NCBI GenBank assembly: GCA_045637805.1
Contig: JAZUAE010000014.1
Coordinates: 1-64,000 of the forward strand
Direction: 5' to 3'
Source: CAKVLG01 sp045637805
Lineage (GTDB): Bacteria > Bacillota > Clostridia > Christensenellales > UBA1242
Length of the DNA stretch: 64,000 nucleotides
Part shown: piece by piece, positions 53,376 through 62,583 of the stretch
Numbering within the stretch: position 1 is the first letter of the stretch
How the letters are laid out: every line of letters begins with the position of its first letter
Translations under genes and position numbers: made by a program
Notes under the pieces: model-generated
Databases searched by the model: none
What the model was told of the DNA's origin: nothing
Seen by the model: the letters and a program-made list of their open reading frames with translations, nothing else

Positions 53376-54599
53376 ATGAAAATTCACGGACAAGAGTTGT
53401 TTGATTTTCTAGAAAATAGAGGACTTTTATATCAAACTACAAACAAAGAAGAAGTAAAGAAAATTTTAAATGGGAAACCAACAACATTTTATTTGGGCAT
53501 TGATCCAACAGCAAACGCTTTGCACATTGGGCATCTTTGCTCACTCCGTACTTTTAGATATTTACAAGATGCTGGACATAAAGGTATTCTTGTAATTGGT
53601 GGTGCAACAGCCCAAATAGGTGATCCAAGTGGTAGACAAGACATGAGAACAATGATCTCAAAAGATAAAGTCGAAGAAAATTTAAACTGTGTTCGCAATT
53701 TTGCGAAAAAGTTTATAGTTACAGAGGGTGATAATGCCGCAATAATTTTAAATAATAATGACTGGATGAAGAAATACACTTATGTAGACTTCATGCGTGA
53801 TGTAGGTACATTCTTTAATGTTAATGTTATGCTTTCTGCTGAAGCATATAAGAAGCGTTTAGTTTCTGGTGGATTAACATTCTTAGAAATGGGATATATG
53901 CCTATTCAGTCTTATGATTTTGAATATTTACACAATACTTATGGTTGTGAGCTTCAAATCGGCGGATCTGATCAATGGGGAAATATGGTTGCGGGTTGTG
54001 ACCTTATCCGCAAGAAGAGTGGAGACGTTGTTCAAACGATGACTACACCATTACTTTTAAACAGTAAAGGCGAGAAAATGGGTAAAACCTCTGGTGGTGC
54101 TCTTTGGGTTGATTCAGGCAAAACCAGTGTGTTTGATTTCTATCAGTACTTTATGAATGTTGCTGATAGTGATGTTGAGGTTCTTCTTCGTTGGTTCACA
54201 AACATTACAACGGAGGAAATAAAGAATCTTTGCAAAGCTGATATTATTAAGGCTAAAAAACTTATGAGTTTTGAAATAACAAAGCTTGTACATGGTGAAA
54301 ACTGTGCTATGGAAGCACAAAAAACCGCTGAAGAAATATTTAGTGGAAAAGGTGAAAGTCAAAACATGAACACTGTAGGCTATGATAAAGAAAAACTCGT
54401 AAATGGTGTAAATGTGTGTGAACTTTTAGCAGATATTAAAATAACAGACTCTAGAAGCGAAGCAAGAAGGCTAATTAGTCAGGGCGGAATAGTAATAGAT
54501 AACGAAAAAATTACCGATTTTAATGCAATTATAAAATCAAATGATTCTATAGTAGTACGAAAAGGTAAAAAGGTATTTGTTAGAGTAAAAGGCGAATAA
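53376..54599 (+). CDS. tyrS: Tyrosyl-tRNA synthetase
   Basis: 407 residues. Class I synthetase: HIGH-type motif PTANALHIGH at 46-55, KMSKS-type GEKMGKTSGG near 230, and a C-terminal S4 domain (SRSEARRLISQGGIVIDNEKI). Tyrosine-binding GATAQIGDPSGR and MQSYDFEYL are present. Behind AAAAGGAGAAGG. No T-box leader, unlike ileS. Confidence 0.97.
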   Translation: MKIHGQELFDFLENRGLLYQTTNKEEVKKILNGKPTTFYLGIDPTANALHIGHLCSLRTFRYLQDAGHKGILVIGGATAQIGDPSGRQDMRTMISKDKVEENLNCVRNFAKKFIVTEGDNAAIILNNNDWMKKYTYVDFMRDVGTFFNVNVMLSAEAYKKRLVSGGLTFLEMGYMPIQSYDFEYLHNTYGCELQIGGSDQWGNMVAGCDLIRKKSGDVVQTMTTPLLLNSKGEKMGKTSGGALWVDSGKTSVFDFYQYFMNVADSDVEVLLRWFTNITTEEIKNLCKADIIKAKKLMSFEITKLVHGENCAMEAQKTAEEIFSGKGESQNMNTVGYDKEKLVNGVNVCELLADIKITDSRSEARRLISQGGIVIDNEKITDFNAIIKSNDSIVVRKGKKVFVRVKGE

Positions 54600-54623
54600 A
54601 ATAAACAAATTCTATAAAAATAG

Positions 54624-54652
54624 TTGTGTTTTTAGTAGAAAAAGTATACAAT
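54624..54652 (+). promoter_or_regulatory. Promoter of spoVG
   Basis: TTGTGT (54624-54629), 17-bp spacer, TACAAT (54647-54652). Confidence 0.5.
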
Positions 54653-54697
54653 AAAAGTAGTCTAGGAAATAGACCGAGTAAAAAAGAGGAGTAGAAC

Positions 54698-54973
54698 ATG
54701 AATATTACAGACGTAAGAGTGCGCATTGTTAAAAACGATACAAGCAAAGTAAAAGCTAGTGCATCTATTACATTTGATGATTGTTTTGTTGTTCATGACA
54801 TCAAAATCATCGAGGGTAACGATGGCTACTTTATGTCAATGCCAAGCAGAAAAACCCCAGACGGAGATTTTAAGGATATTGTACATCCATTAAATACTGA
54901 AACTAGGGAAAAAATCCGCGATCTTGTACTCAACGCTTTTGAAGAGGCTAAGAAGAAACAAGATCAAGAGTAA
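54698..54973 (+). CDS. spoVG: SpoVG regulator
   Basis: 91 residues, normal length. NITDVRVRIV at the N-terminus, then DDCFVVHDIKIIEGNDGYF and MPSRKTPDGDFKDIVHPLN are the SpoVG signature. SpoVG is a nucleic-acid-binding regulator found in sporulating and non-sporulating Firmicutes. AAGAGGAG site; own terminator. Confidence 0.96.
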   Translation: MNITDVRVRIVKNDTSKVKASASITFDDCFVVHDIKIIEGNDGYFMSMPSRKTPDGDFKDIVHPLNTETREKIRDLVLNAFEEAKKKQDQE

Positions 54974-55002
54974 TTTCTACTCTGATTCTATGCGGTTAAT
55001 CT

Positions 55003-55036
55003 GAGGTGTCGTTTTTATAACGGCGCCTCTTTTTTA
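55003..55036 (+). terminator. Terminator after spoVG
   Basis: GAGGTGTCG (55003-55011) with CGGCGCCTC (55021-55029) through two G-T pairs, then Ts. Confidence 0.8.
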
Positions 55037-55056
55037 TTAAAAAAGGAGGATTAACT

Positions 55057-56571
55057 ATGTTAGAATTAAAAAATTTATCAATAAAAATAGGCAATAATAG
55101 GAAATTAATAGAAAATTTAAATTTTACACTCAACCCAGGAGACAAAATTGCTGTTATAGGTGAAGAGGGGAATGGTAAAAGCACATTAATGGCAGCCATT
55201 GCTGATAGAAAAGAAGTTGAATCTTTTGCCACGCTTGACGGAAGTATAAATTTCTCAAATGAGAGGATAGGATATTTAAAACAGATGATTGATCCAAAAC
55301 TTGCAGAAATGTTAGTTTGTGATATTTTTACGGACTTTGACGATAATAGTCTTTATAGGGTTTTAAAAAGGCTAAGGTTGCCAAGTGAGATTTTATACAG
55401 TAAACAAACCATAAATTCTCTTTCGGGCGGAGAGAAAATAAAAATACAATTAGCTAAACTTTTATTAGAAGAACCAACAATTATTCTTTTAGATGAGCCG
55501 TCTAACGATTTAGATATTAAAATGCTTGAATGGTTAGAAAATTTTATAAACCACGCAGATGAGGCAATCATGTTTATTTCTCATGACACAGTCTTACTAG
55601 AAAATTGTGCTAATGGAATATTGCATATTGAACAATTAAAGCGAAAAACGGAGCCACACATAACCTTTTCGCGTGTTCCTTACAGGGAGTATATAGAGCG
55701 CAGAAAATATAATATAGAAAGACAAAACCAAATAGCCTCAAAACAAAGAGATCAAGATCAAAAAAGGCAAGAACGCTGGCAACAAATTTATAACAAAGTT
55801 GATTATCAACAAAGAACAATTTCAAGACAAGATCCTCATGGGGCAAGACTTTTAAAGAAAAAAATGAAAGCTGTAAAATCACAAGAAAGACGTTTTGAAC
55901 GTGAAAGAGGGAATTTTATGGATTTTTACGACCCAGAGGAGGAGATAGTTGTTAAATTTCAAAATACAACTATATCAAAATCGAGAGTAGTAATTGACAA
56001 AGTTTTTAAAGAGGTAAGCATTGGTAATAAAATTTTATTGAAAGACATAAATTTGAAAATTGTCGGACCTGAAAAGGTTGTTTTTATAGGCGAGAATGGT
56101 GTTGGGAAAAGTACTTTAATAAAAGAAATATATAAGTACATGTTGCATAGCTCCATTTTTAAAATTGGTTATATGCCACAAAACTATCAAGACGAGTTTT
56201 TTAAATACACAAATGTAAGAGATTATTTAAAAAATAATACTGCTTCAAAAGAGGAGTTGACAATGGTTATGACTATGCTTGGTAGTTTAAAATTCACTGA
56301 AGAAGAGATAAATGGAAGCATAAAATCTCTATCTGGCGGTACAAAAGCGAAATTGTTTTTAGCGAAGATAATGGCAGAAAAACCAGATGTTTTATTGCTA
56401 GATGAACCAACGAGAAATTTGAGTCCGCTTTCTAGCCCCGTTTTAATAGAGGCAATTAATAGTTTTGATGGCGCTGTTATTTGTATCAGCCATGATAGAA
56501 AATTTATATCAAGCATTGCGACAAAAATTTATAAAGTAACAAAAAATGGACTTATTGATGCGTTTTTATAA
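55057..56571 (+). CDS. ABC-F family ATPase
   Basis: 504 residues with two ABC ATPase domains and no membrane segment. First: Walker A GEEGNGKST (35-43), LSGGEKIKIQLA, LLDEPSNDLD. A charged coiled linker (about 215-290, RQNQIASKQRDQDQKRQERW) is the ABC-F interdomain P-site tip. Second: GENGVGKST near 345, LSGGTKAKLFLA, LLDEPTRNLS. ABC-F proteins act on the ribosome as translation factors or antibiotic-protection proteins; which subgroup is unclear from this sequence alone. Behind AAAGGAGG; murC starts 20 bases later. Confidence 0.85.
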   Translation: MLELKNLSIKIGNNRKLIENLNFTLNPGDKIAVIGEEGNGKSTLMAAIADRKEVESFATLDGSINFSNERIGYLKQMIDPKLAEMLVCDIFTDFDDNSLYRVLKRLRLPSEILYSKQTINSLSGGEKIKIQLAKLLLEEPTIILLDEPSNDLDIKMLEWLENFINHADEAIMFISHDTVLLENCANGILHIEQLKRKTEPHITFSRVPYREYIERRKYNIERQNQIASKQRDQDQKRQERWQQIYNKVDYQQRTISRQDPHGARLLKKKMKAVKSQERRFERERGNFMDFYDPEEEIVVKFQNTTISKSRVVIDKVFKEVSIGNKILLKDINLKIVGPEKVVFIGENGVGKSTLIKEIYKYMLHSSIFKIGYMPQNYQDEFFKYTNVRDYLKNNTASKEELTMVMTMLGSLKFTEEEINGSIKSLSGGTKAKLFLAKIMAEKPDVLLLDEPTRNLSPLSSPVLIEAINSFDGAVICISHDRKFISSIATKIYKVTKNGLIDAFL

Positions 56572-56591
56572 AAGTAAACATAAAATATTAT

Positions 56592-57950
56592 ATGAGTAAT
56601 TTATTTGGTAAAAATATTTATATAATAGGAATTGGCGGAATTAGCTTATCAGCTTTGGCTGTTATGCTTTTGCAAAAGAATTATTATGTTTTTGGAAGCG
56701 ATGAAAAAGAAAGTTTAGAGACGGAAAAACTTCGTAATCTTGGTGCTAAAATTTATATAGGTCATAATAGCAATAATATACAACCAAACATAGATTTGGT
56801 TGTTTATTCTGCTGCAATATCTGAAACAAATGTGGAATTATTGCGTGCAAGAGAACTTGGAATAAAAATTATAACAAGGTCTGAAATGTTAGGAATAATT
56901 GCTAGCGAATATAATTGTGTAATATCGGTTGCAGGCACACACGGAAAGACAACTACCACAGGAATGTTGTCTTCAATTTTCTTAAACTCAGGATTAAATC
57001 CAACTATTCATATAGGTGGTAATTTTGATAAAATAAATGGCAATGTTTTTGCAGGAGGAACGAGTCATTTTATAACCGAAGCTTGTGAATATGTAGATAG
57101 TTTTTTATCGCTTAAAAGTAGTTATGCAATAATTTTGAATATACAAAAAGATCACATGGATTATTTTAAAACGATAATTAATTTGTATAATTCATTTCAA
57201 AAATTTGCAAATAATACAAACAAAAATGGATTTCTATTAATTAATGCAGATGATAAGCTTAGTAATAAAATTAATTGTGCGTGTAACAAAGTAACATTTG
57301 GAATTGATAATAATGCAGATTTTAAGGCGGAAAATATCAAACTTGGCAATAATGGTAAATATAGCTTTGATTGCTATTATAAGGGTGAATATGTTTGCAA
57401 TTTCGAGCTGGGTGTTTATGGAAAACACAATATATATAATGCGTTAGCTAGTATTGCTGCAAGTTTTCTAGAAAATATAGATATTGATATAATAAAACAG
57501 TCACTATTTGAATTTAATGGTGTTAATCGTAGATTTCAAAGTGTAGGAAAAATAAATAATGCTACAGTAATTCATGACTATGCACATCACCCTAGAGAAA
57601 TAGAGGCTAGCATTGAAACGGCTAGGGAAATATTTAGTGGTAAGATATTTTGTGTTTTCCAACCACACACTTACACACGCACGCAGACGTTGTGGAGTGA
57701 ATTTTGTAAGTGTTTTAAGAATGCAGATACCACAATTTTGTATCCCATATATCCTGCAAGAGAATGTGAAATCGAGGGGGTAACAAGTGAATTATTATCT
57801 GAGCAGCTTGTAAAAACACAGTCAATATATTTTGATCAGTATGATCAAATTTATGGTTACTTAAAGAAAAATGTTAAAAGTGGCGATGTTGTTTTGGTAC
57901 TTGGCGCCGGTGACATTGTGGACTTTGCGAAATATTTTAAAAACTGTTGA
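56592..57950 (+). CDS. murC: UDP-N-acetylmuramate-L-alanine ligase
   Basis: 452 residues. Nucleotide-binding N-terminus IYIIGIGGISLSALAVMLLQ, ATP loop VAGTHGKTTTTGM near 115, SHFITEACEY, HDYAHHPREIEA and FQPHTYTRT near 350. Adds L-Ala to UDP-MurNAc in peptidoglycan synthesis. No ribosome binding site; TAAAAT at 56581-56586 is five bases before the ATG. The -35 of the ileS promoter overlaps its stop codon. Confidence 0.96.
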   Translation: MSNLFGKNIYIIGIGGISLSALAVMLLQKNYYVFGSDEKESLETEKLRNLGAKIYIGHNSNNIQPNIDLVVYSAAISETNVELLRARELGIKIITRSEMLGIIASEYNCVISVAGTHGKTTTTGMLSSIFLNSGLNPTIHIGGNFDKINGNVFAGGTSHFITEACEYVDSFLSLKSSYAIILNIQKDHMDYFKTIINLYNSFQKFANNTNKNGFLLINADDKLSNKINCACNKVTFGIDNNADFKAENIKLGNNGKYSFDCYYKGEYVCNFELGVYGKHNIYNALASIAASFLENIDIDIIKQSLFEFNGVNRRFQSVGKINNATVIHDYAHHPREIEASIETAREIFSGKIFCVFQPHTYTRTQTLWSEFCKCFKNADTTILYPIYPARECEIEGVTSELLSEQLVKTQSIYFDQYDQIYGYLKKNVKSGDVVLVLGAGDIVDFAKYFKNC

Positions 57951-57975
57951 CAATATTTAGGGCAGGTGATATATT
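57947..57975 (+). promoter_or_regulatory. Promoter of ileS
   Basis: TTGACA (57947-57952, overlapping the murC stop), 17-bp spacer, TATATT (57970-57975). Transcript start expected near 57982. Confidence 0.7.
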
Positions 57976-57981
57976 AAAACT

Positions 57982-58229
57982 ACCGAAAGGAAATATATAA
58001 AACGCGTTACTAGATAAGACACGTTTATATCTACGAAACTTATAGAGAAGCCCTGGTTGGTGGAAAGGGTTAAGCGGACGGGTATAGATATCACTTATCG
58101 ATGCGGGGTGCTGAACATAAGTAAGCATCACGGGGACTTCCCGTTATAGAAGTGTTGTGATGATGGTCACAAGCAGTTATAAGTGGTAAACATATTCAGT
58201 GTGTTTCTTATAACGCGCTGAATTTTTTT
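57982..58229 (+). ncRNA. T-box leader of ileS
   Basis: The leader contains the stem I distal-loop consensus GGTTGGTGGAAA (58055-58066, after AGAGAAGCCCT), an Ile specifier ATC at 58090-58092 in GATATCACTT, several further hairpins, and a T-box-like AAGTGGTAAAC (58181-58191). TGGT at 58184-58187 could pair with the ACCA end of uncharged tRNA-Ile. Two crossing structures exist: antiterminator arms GTTATAAG (58176-58183) / CTTATAAC (58207-58214), and terminator arms TTCAGTGTG (58195-58203) / CGCGCTGAA (58214-58222) followed by seven Ts. The T-box sequence is shorter and more diverged than the usual AGGGTGGNACCGCG. Uncharged tRNA-Ile is expected to raise ileS expression. Confidence 0.82.
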
Positions 58230-58242
58230 ATTGGAGGATATT

Positions 58243-61200
58243 ATGTATAAAAAAGTCGACAGTTCTCTCAACTTTGTTGAAAGAGAAGAAAAAATGGTTA
58301 AATTTTGGCAAGACAATGATGTTCTTGGCAAAATGATTGAAAAAAATAAAAATGGCAAGGTGTATTCATTTTTTGAAGGCCCACCTACAGCAAACGGTAA
58401 GCCACACATCGGCCACGTTTTAACACGTACAATTAAGGATTTATATCTTAGATTTAACACAATGAAAGGATATAACGTATACCGTCAAGGTGGTTGGGAT
58501 ACTCATGGACTTCCTGTCGAACTTGAGGTTGAAAAACAGATAGGATCAACTGGAAAGGAAGATATTGAAAAGTATGGTGTTGAACCATTTATTGCTAAAT
58601 GTAAACAAAACGTTTGGCTATATAAAGACATGTGGGAAAAGTTTAGCCATAGAATGGGTTACACTGTAGATAATGACAATGCTTATATTACATACAGCAA
58701 TAATTATATTGAATCTGTTTGGTGGAGTTTATCTGAACTTTTCAAAAAAGGATTGATTTATCAAGGATATAGAATTGTTCCTTATTGCCCAAGATGTTCT
58801 ACAAGTCTTTCTAGTCAAGAAGTTGCTCAAGGATACAAAGATGTCAAAGAAAAAACAGTTTATGCTAAATTTAAAGCAGTAGGTGAAGAAAATACATATT
58901 TCTTGGCTTGGACAACAACCCCTTGGACTCTTCCATCAAATGTTGCTCTTTGTATGAACGCAAAGGAAAAATATTCTAAAATCAAAGTTGGTAATGAGTT
59001 TTATATTTTAGCAACAGCATTAATTCCTGCGCTTTTTAAAGAAGAAGAGTACGAATTAGTTGATGAAAAACTTGGAAAAGATTATGAATTTAAGAAGTAT
59101 GAGCCTCTTTTTGATTTTGTAAAAGATCAATATGAGGATAAAGCATGGTACATAGTAAATGATGACTATGTAACGCTTACTGATGGTACAGGTATAGTTC
59201 ACATCGCTCCTGCATTTGGTGAGGACGACAGTAAAGTTGGTAAAAAATATAATCTTCCTTTTGTTCAATTAGTAGATGGTAAAGGTTGTATTCCTGATGG
59301 CTGCGGACAGCTTTCTGGTTTATTTGTTAAAAAGGCAGATCCTGTAGTTATTGAAATTTTAAAGCAGGAAAACAAACTGCTCAAAGATCAAATGTTTGAG
59401 CATAGTTATCCTCATTGTTGGAGATGTAACACTCCACTTATCTATTATGCTAGAACAAGCTGGTTTGTTGCTACAACAAAGATGAAAGATCAATTAATAG
59501 AAAATAACGCTAAAGTTGACTGGCGTCCAGATACTATCGGTGAGGGCAGAATGGGGGGCTTTTTAAAAGGTCTTATTGACTGGGATATCGGTAGAAATAG
59601 ATACTGGGGTACTCCTCTTCCATTCTGGGTATGTAAAGATTGCGGTCATGTTCATGCAATCGGTAGCGTTAAAGAGTTAAAAGAATTATCTGGTCTTCCA
59701 GCGGAAACTGATATTGATTTACATAAACCGTTTGTAGATAAACTTTCAATAAAATGTAAAAAGTGTGGCGGACAAATGAACCGAGTTCCTGAAGTTCTTG
59801 ACTGTTGGTATGATAGTGGTTCAATGCCGTTTGCGGAGCTTCATTATCCATTTGAAAACAAAGAGAAGTTTGAGAAAGCTTATCCTGCTGAGTTTATTAG
59901 TGAGGGTATGGATCAGACACGTGGTTGGTTCTATTCATTACTCGCTGTAAATACTCTTTTATTTGGTAAAGCTCCATATAAGCGCGTTTTACCTTTGGGA
60001 CTTGTTAATGATGAACATGGTAAGAAAATGAGTAAGAGCTTAGGAAATGTTGTTGCGCCTTACGACATATTTAATAAACAAGGTACTGATGCTGTTCGTT
60101 GGTATTTCTATACGGCGAATAATCCATGGCTTGGAACAAGTTTTAAAGTACAAACATTAGAAGAGTTCCAAAGGAAGTTTATGGGTACACTTTGGAACAC
60201 ATACTACTTCTATTGTCTCTATGCCGACATTGACAATTTTGATGGTTCAAAGAGTGATATTCACAAATGTGAACTTTCAAATATGGATAAATGGATAATC
60301 TCTGAGTTTAATAAACTTGTAAAAGTTGTAGATGAATCACTTTCTAACTATGTTTCTACTGAACCAGCAAGAGCAATCAATGTGTTTGTTGATAATCTTT
60401 CTAACTGGTATGTAAGAAGAAGTCGTGAAAGATTTTGGTCAAGTGGTGAAAATGCTGATAAGACAGCTGCGTTTACAACACTTTATTATTGCTTAACAGG
60501 TATTGTTAAAGTTATTGCACCATTTGTTCCTGCAATCGCTGATGAGATTTATCAAAACATTGTTAGAAGTGTAGATGATTCTGCTCCTGTTTCTGTTCAT
60601 CTTTGTGATTTTCCAGTTGCTGATGAAAGTTTAATCGATGAAAAATTAAATGAAGGCATGGAAAATGTGCTTGAGGTTGTAGTTCTAGGCAGAAGCGCTA
60701 GAAATCTTAGCGGTATTAAGAATAGACAACCACTCGCTGAACTTGTTGTTGCGACTAACAAAAAACTTGCGTTAACAGATGAACTTATTGAATTAATTAA
60801 AGACGAACTTAGAGTTGAAAAAGTTACTATTGCAGAAGATGCAAGCAAATATATCTCTTATGAATTAAAACCACAACTTAAAACTCTTGGACCAAAATAT
60901 GGCCCACTGCTTGGTGGAATAAGAAATCATTTAACATCTTGCGATGCAAATGCCGTTGTAGATGTTGTTAATAGCGGTAAACTTTACTCATTTGATGTTA
61001 ATGGTACAAATGTTGAACTTTCAAAAGATGACTTACTCATTGCTCCAAAGAGCAAGGAAGGATTTGTTGCAGATAGTAACAACGGTGTAACTGTAGTTCT
61101 TGATACAAATCTCACTGAAGAATTAATTGAAAAAGGTTTTGTTCGTGAGTTAATCTCTAAAATACAAAACCAAAGAAAGGAAGCAGGTTTTGAAGTTGTT

Positions 61201-61383
61201 GATCATATTGATATCACTTTTAGTGCAAACGATCGTCTTGCAAAAGTGATTGAAAAATTTGCAGATGAAATCAAAAACGGAACACTTGCTGATTCTGTAT
61301 CAAATGCTGAGCCAACAGGTAATGTTCAAACAGCAGATATCAATGGTGAAAAAGTAACAATCGGTATTGTTAATAAAAAATAA
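58243..61383 (+). CDS. ileS: Isoleucyl-tRNA synthetase, type 2 (eukaryote-like)
   Basis: 1046 residues. HIGH in PPTANGKPHIGHVL near 55, the editing domain, KMSKS in DEHGKKMSKSLGNV near 605, and Trp-rich anticodon region. The long form, WDTHGLPVELEVEKQIGSTG and the extended C-terminus fit IleS2, the archaeal/eukaryotic-like type tied to low mupirocin sensitivity. Start ATG at 58243 behind TTGGAGGA; earlier codons of the frame lie in that site. Controlled by the T-box upstream. Confidence 0.95.
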   Translation: MYKKVDSSLNFVEREEKMVKFWQDNDVLGKMIEKNKNGKVYSFFEGPPTANGKPHIGHVLTRTIKDLYLRFNTMKGYNVYRQGGWDTHGLPVELEVEKQIGSTGKEDIEKYGVEPFIAKCKQNVWLYKDMWEKFSHRMGYTVDNDNAYITYSNNYIESVWWSLSELFKKGLIYQGYRIVPYCPRCSTSLSSQEVAQGYKDVKEKTVYAKFKAVGEENTYFLAWTTTPWTLPSNVALCMNAKEKYSKIKVGNEFYILATALIPALFKEEEYELVDEKLGKDYEFKKYEPLFDFVKDQYEDKAWYIVNDDYVTLTDGTGIVHIAPAFGEDDSKVGKKYNLPFVQLVDGKGCIPDGCGQLSGLFVKKADPVVIEILKQENKLLKDQMFEHSYPHCWRCNTPLIYYARTSWFVATTKMKDQLIENNAKVDWRPDTIGEGRMGGFLKGLIDWDIGRNRYWGTPLPFWVCKDCGHVHAIGSVKELKELSGLPAETDIDLHKPFVDKLSIKCKKCGGQMNRVPEVLDCWYDSGSMPFAELHYPFENKEKFEKAYPAEFISEGMDQTRGWFYSLLAVNTLLFGKAPYKRVLPLGLVNDEHGKKMSKSLGNVVAPYDIFNKQGTDAVRWYFYTANNPWLGTSFKVQTLEEFQRKFMGTLWNTYYFYCLYADIDNFDGSKSDIHKCELSNMDKWIISEFNKLVKVVDESLSNYVSTEPARAINVFVDNLSNWYVRRSRERFWSSGENADKTAAFTTLYYCLTGIVKVIAPFVPAIADEIYQNIVRSVDDSAPVSVHLCDFPVADESLIDEKLNEGMENVLEVVVLGRSARNLSGIKNRQPLAELVVATNKKLALTDELIELIKDELRVEKVTIAEDASKYISYELKPQLKTLGPKYGPLLGGIRNHLTSCDANAVVDVVNSGKLYSFDVNGTNVELSKDDLLIAPKSKEGFVADSNNGVTVVLDTNLTEELIEKGFVRELISKIQNQRKEAGFEVVDHIDITFSANDRLAKVIEKFADEIKNGTLADSVSNAEPTGNVQTADINGEKVTIGIVNKK

Positions 61384-61389
61384 AATTTG

Positions 61390-61420
61390 AAAAAGCACTA
61401 ATAATACTAGTGCTTTTTTT
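61390..61420 (+). terminator. Terminator after ileS
   Basis: AAAAGCACTA / TAGTGCTTTTTTT stem with loop ATAATAC region. Confidence 0.85.
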
Positions 61421-61450
61421 GTGCACAAAATTTAAATTTTCTTAAAATAC

Positions 61451-61479
61451 TTGACAAAACCGCGGGGGGGGGGTACATT
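61451..61479 (+). promoter_or_regulatory. Promoter with a G10 tract in its spacer (candidate phase-variable promoter)
   Basis: TTGACA (61451-61456), then AAACCGC and ten Gs (61464-61473) and TACATT (61474-61479). The spacer is exactly 17 bp, the optimum. The Gs fill its downstream half and touch the -10. Gain or loss of one or more Gs by slippage would move the -10 away from the ideal distance. Confidence 0.7.
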
Positions 61480-61509
61480 AAATGTAGAAAAATAAAAAAG
61501 GAGAAAATT

Positions 61510-62583
61510 ATGACATCAAAAGATCAAATATTAGAGAGAATGCGTTTAGCGCTTGATATCGATAATAAAGAAGCTAGAGCAATATACAACAAAGAAAATA
61601 AATTTGTTAACTATAATATAGATTATTCAGAGTTGATTGTGAATGGAGGAGATCAAGTATATGGCGATATTAATGAATATTCTTCAGACGTTTTAACGCC
61701 GAAAGAATTTGCAAAATTATGTGCAACAAAAGTTGATTTTCTTGAGCATTATAACTCTACACATGAAGACTCGGAAAAATACTTGTCAGAACTAATAGAA
61801 AAGGGAATAGATATTGAGACAGCAAAAAGACAAATATATAAGGAAATGAAATTTTTGCTTACAGAAAATAAAGATGATCCTATGTCTATAGATTATGCAC
61901 GTAAATTGAGAAAAGCTATTAAATTTATTGATGATCAAGAGATAAATTCGCCTTATTATGACTTAAAAGATATGACAAAACAAATAAGAAATCTTGAAAA
62001 TCAAAAAGCTAGAGATATAAAAAATTCAGCAAAATATAATAAGAAGATATCGGCGTTGGAGGGATTTATAGCTGAATTTATGGATACCTGCGAAAAGAAT
62101 GGATTAGATCGTGAAATTGCTGAAGAATATTTAGCGAGTGCAAAAATAAATATTCAAATACAAGAAGCTGAAACAAGAGTAAGAAATGCAAGTAATGAAA
62201 AAAATGCTAACAAGGTTGTGGATAAGCCAGTTAGTGATAATGCCCCAAGTACTCCTGCGACAAAGAGTTATGAAAGAAAACAAAAAACTAGTCATAATTA
62301 TTCTGGTATTGAAAATATTAATAATATATTTAGACAAAAGACACAACAAAATTTAGATGATGCTGATTTTGTACAAGAAATAGTGCCTAAGCCAGAAGTA
62401 AAACCTGTAGAAAAAGAGGAAATAGAAGAAGTTAGGGGTAAAGAAGAAAGAGATTCTTATGATATGAAGGTTACTGAAGAATATAAGGCTGATTTAAAAC
62501 GTCAAGAAGAATCAAGACGTCGCCATAGAGATTTAGAACAGCAAGAAGAGAGAAAAAATCAAGGTTTCTCTCGTTGCAGATAA
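61510..62583 (+). CDS. Hypothetical coiled-coil protein under a G-tract promoter
   Basis: 357 residues, no family recognised and no signal peptide. The N-terminal ~110 residues are mixed; 120-230 is helical and coiled-coil-like (KDMTKQIRNLENQKARDIKN region, EIAEEYLASAKINIQIQE). After about 235 the protein is disordered and polar (Asn/Pro/Lys), ending in a very charged helix (EESRRRHRDLEQQEERKN) and FSRCR. It looks cytoplasmic. ATG at 61510 behind AAAGGAG. No terminator follows; its stop at 62583 abuts a convergent small gene. Confidence 0.7.
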   Translation: MTSKDQILERMRLALDIDNKEARAIYNKENKFVNYNIDYSELIVNGGDQVYGDINEYSSDVLTPKEFAKLCATKVDFLEHYNSTHEDSEKYLSELIEKGIDIETAKRQIYKEMKFLLTENKDDPMSIDYARKLRKAIKFIDDQEINSPYYDLKDMTKQIRNLENQKARDIKNSAKYNKKISALEGFIAEFMDTCEKNGLDREIAEEYLASAKINIQIQEAETRVRNASNEKNANKVVDKPVSDNAPSTPATKSYERKQKTSHNYSGIENINNIFRQKTQQNLDDADFVQEIVPKPEVKPVEKEEIEEVRGKEERDSYDMKVTEEYKADLKRQEESRRRHRDLEQQEERKNQGFSRCR

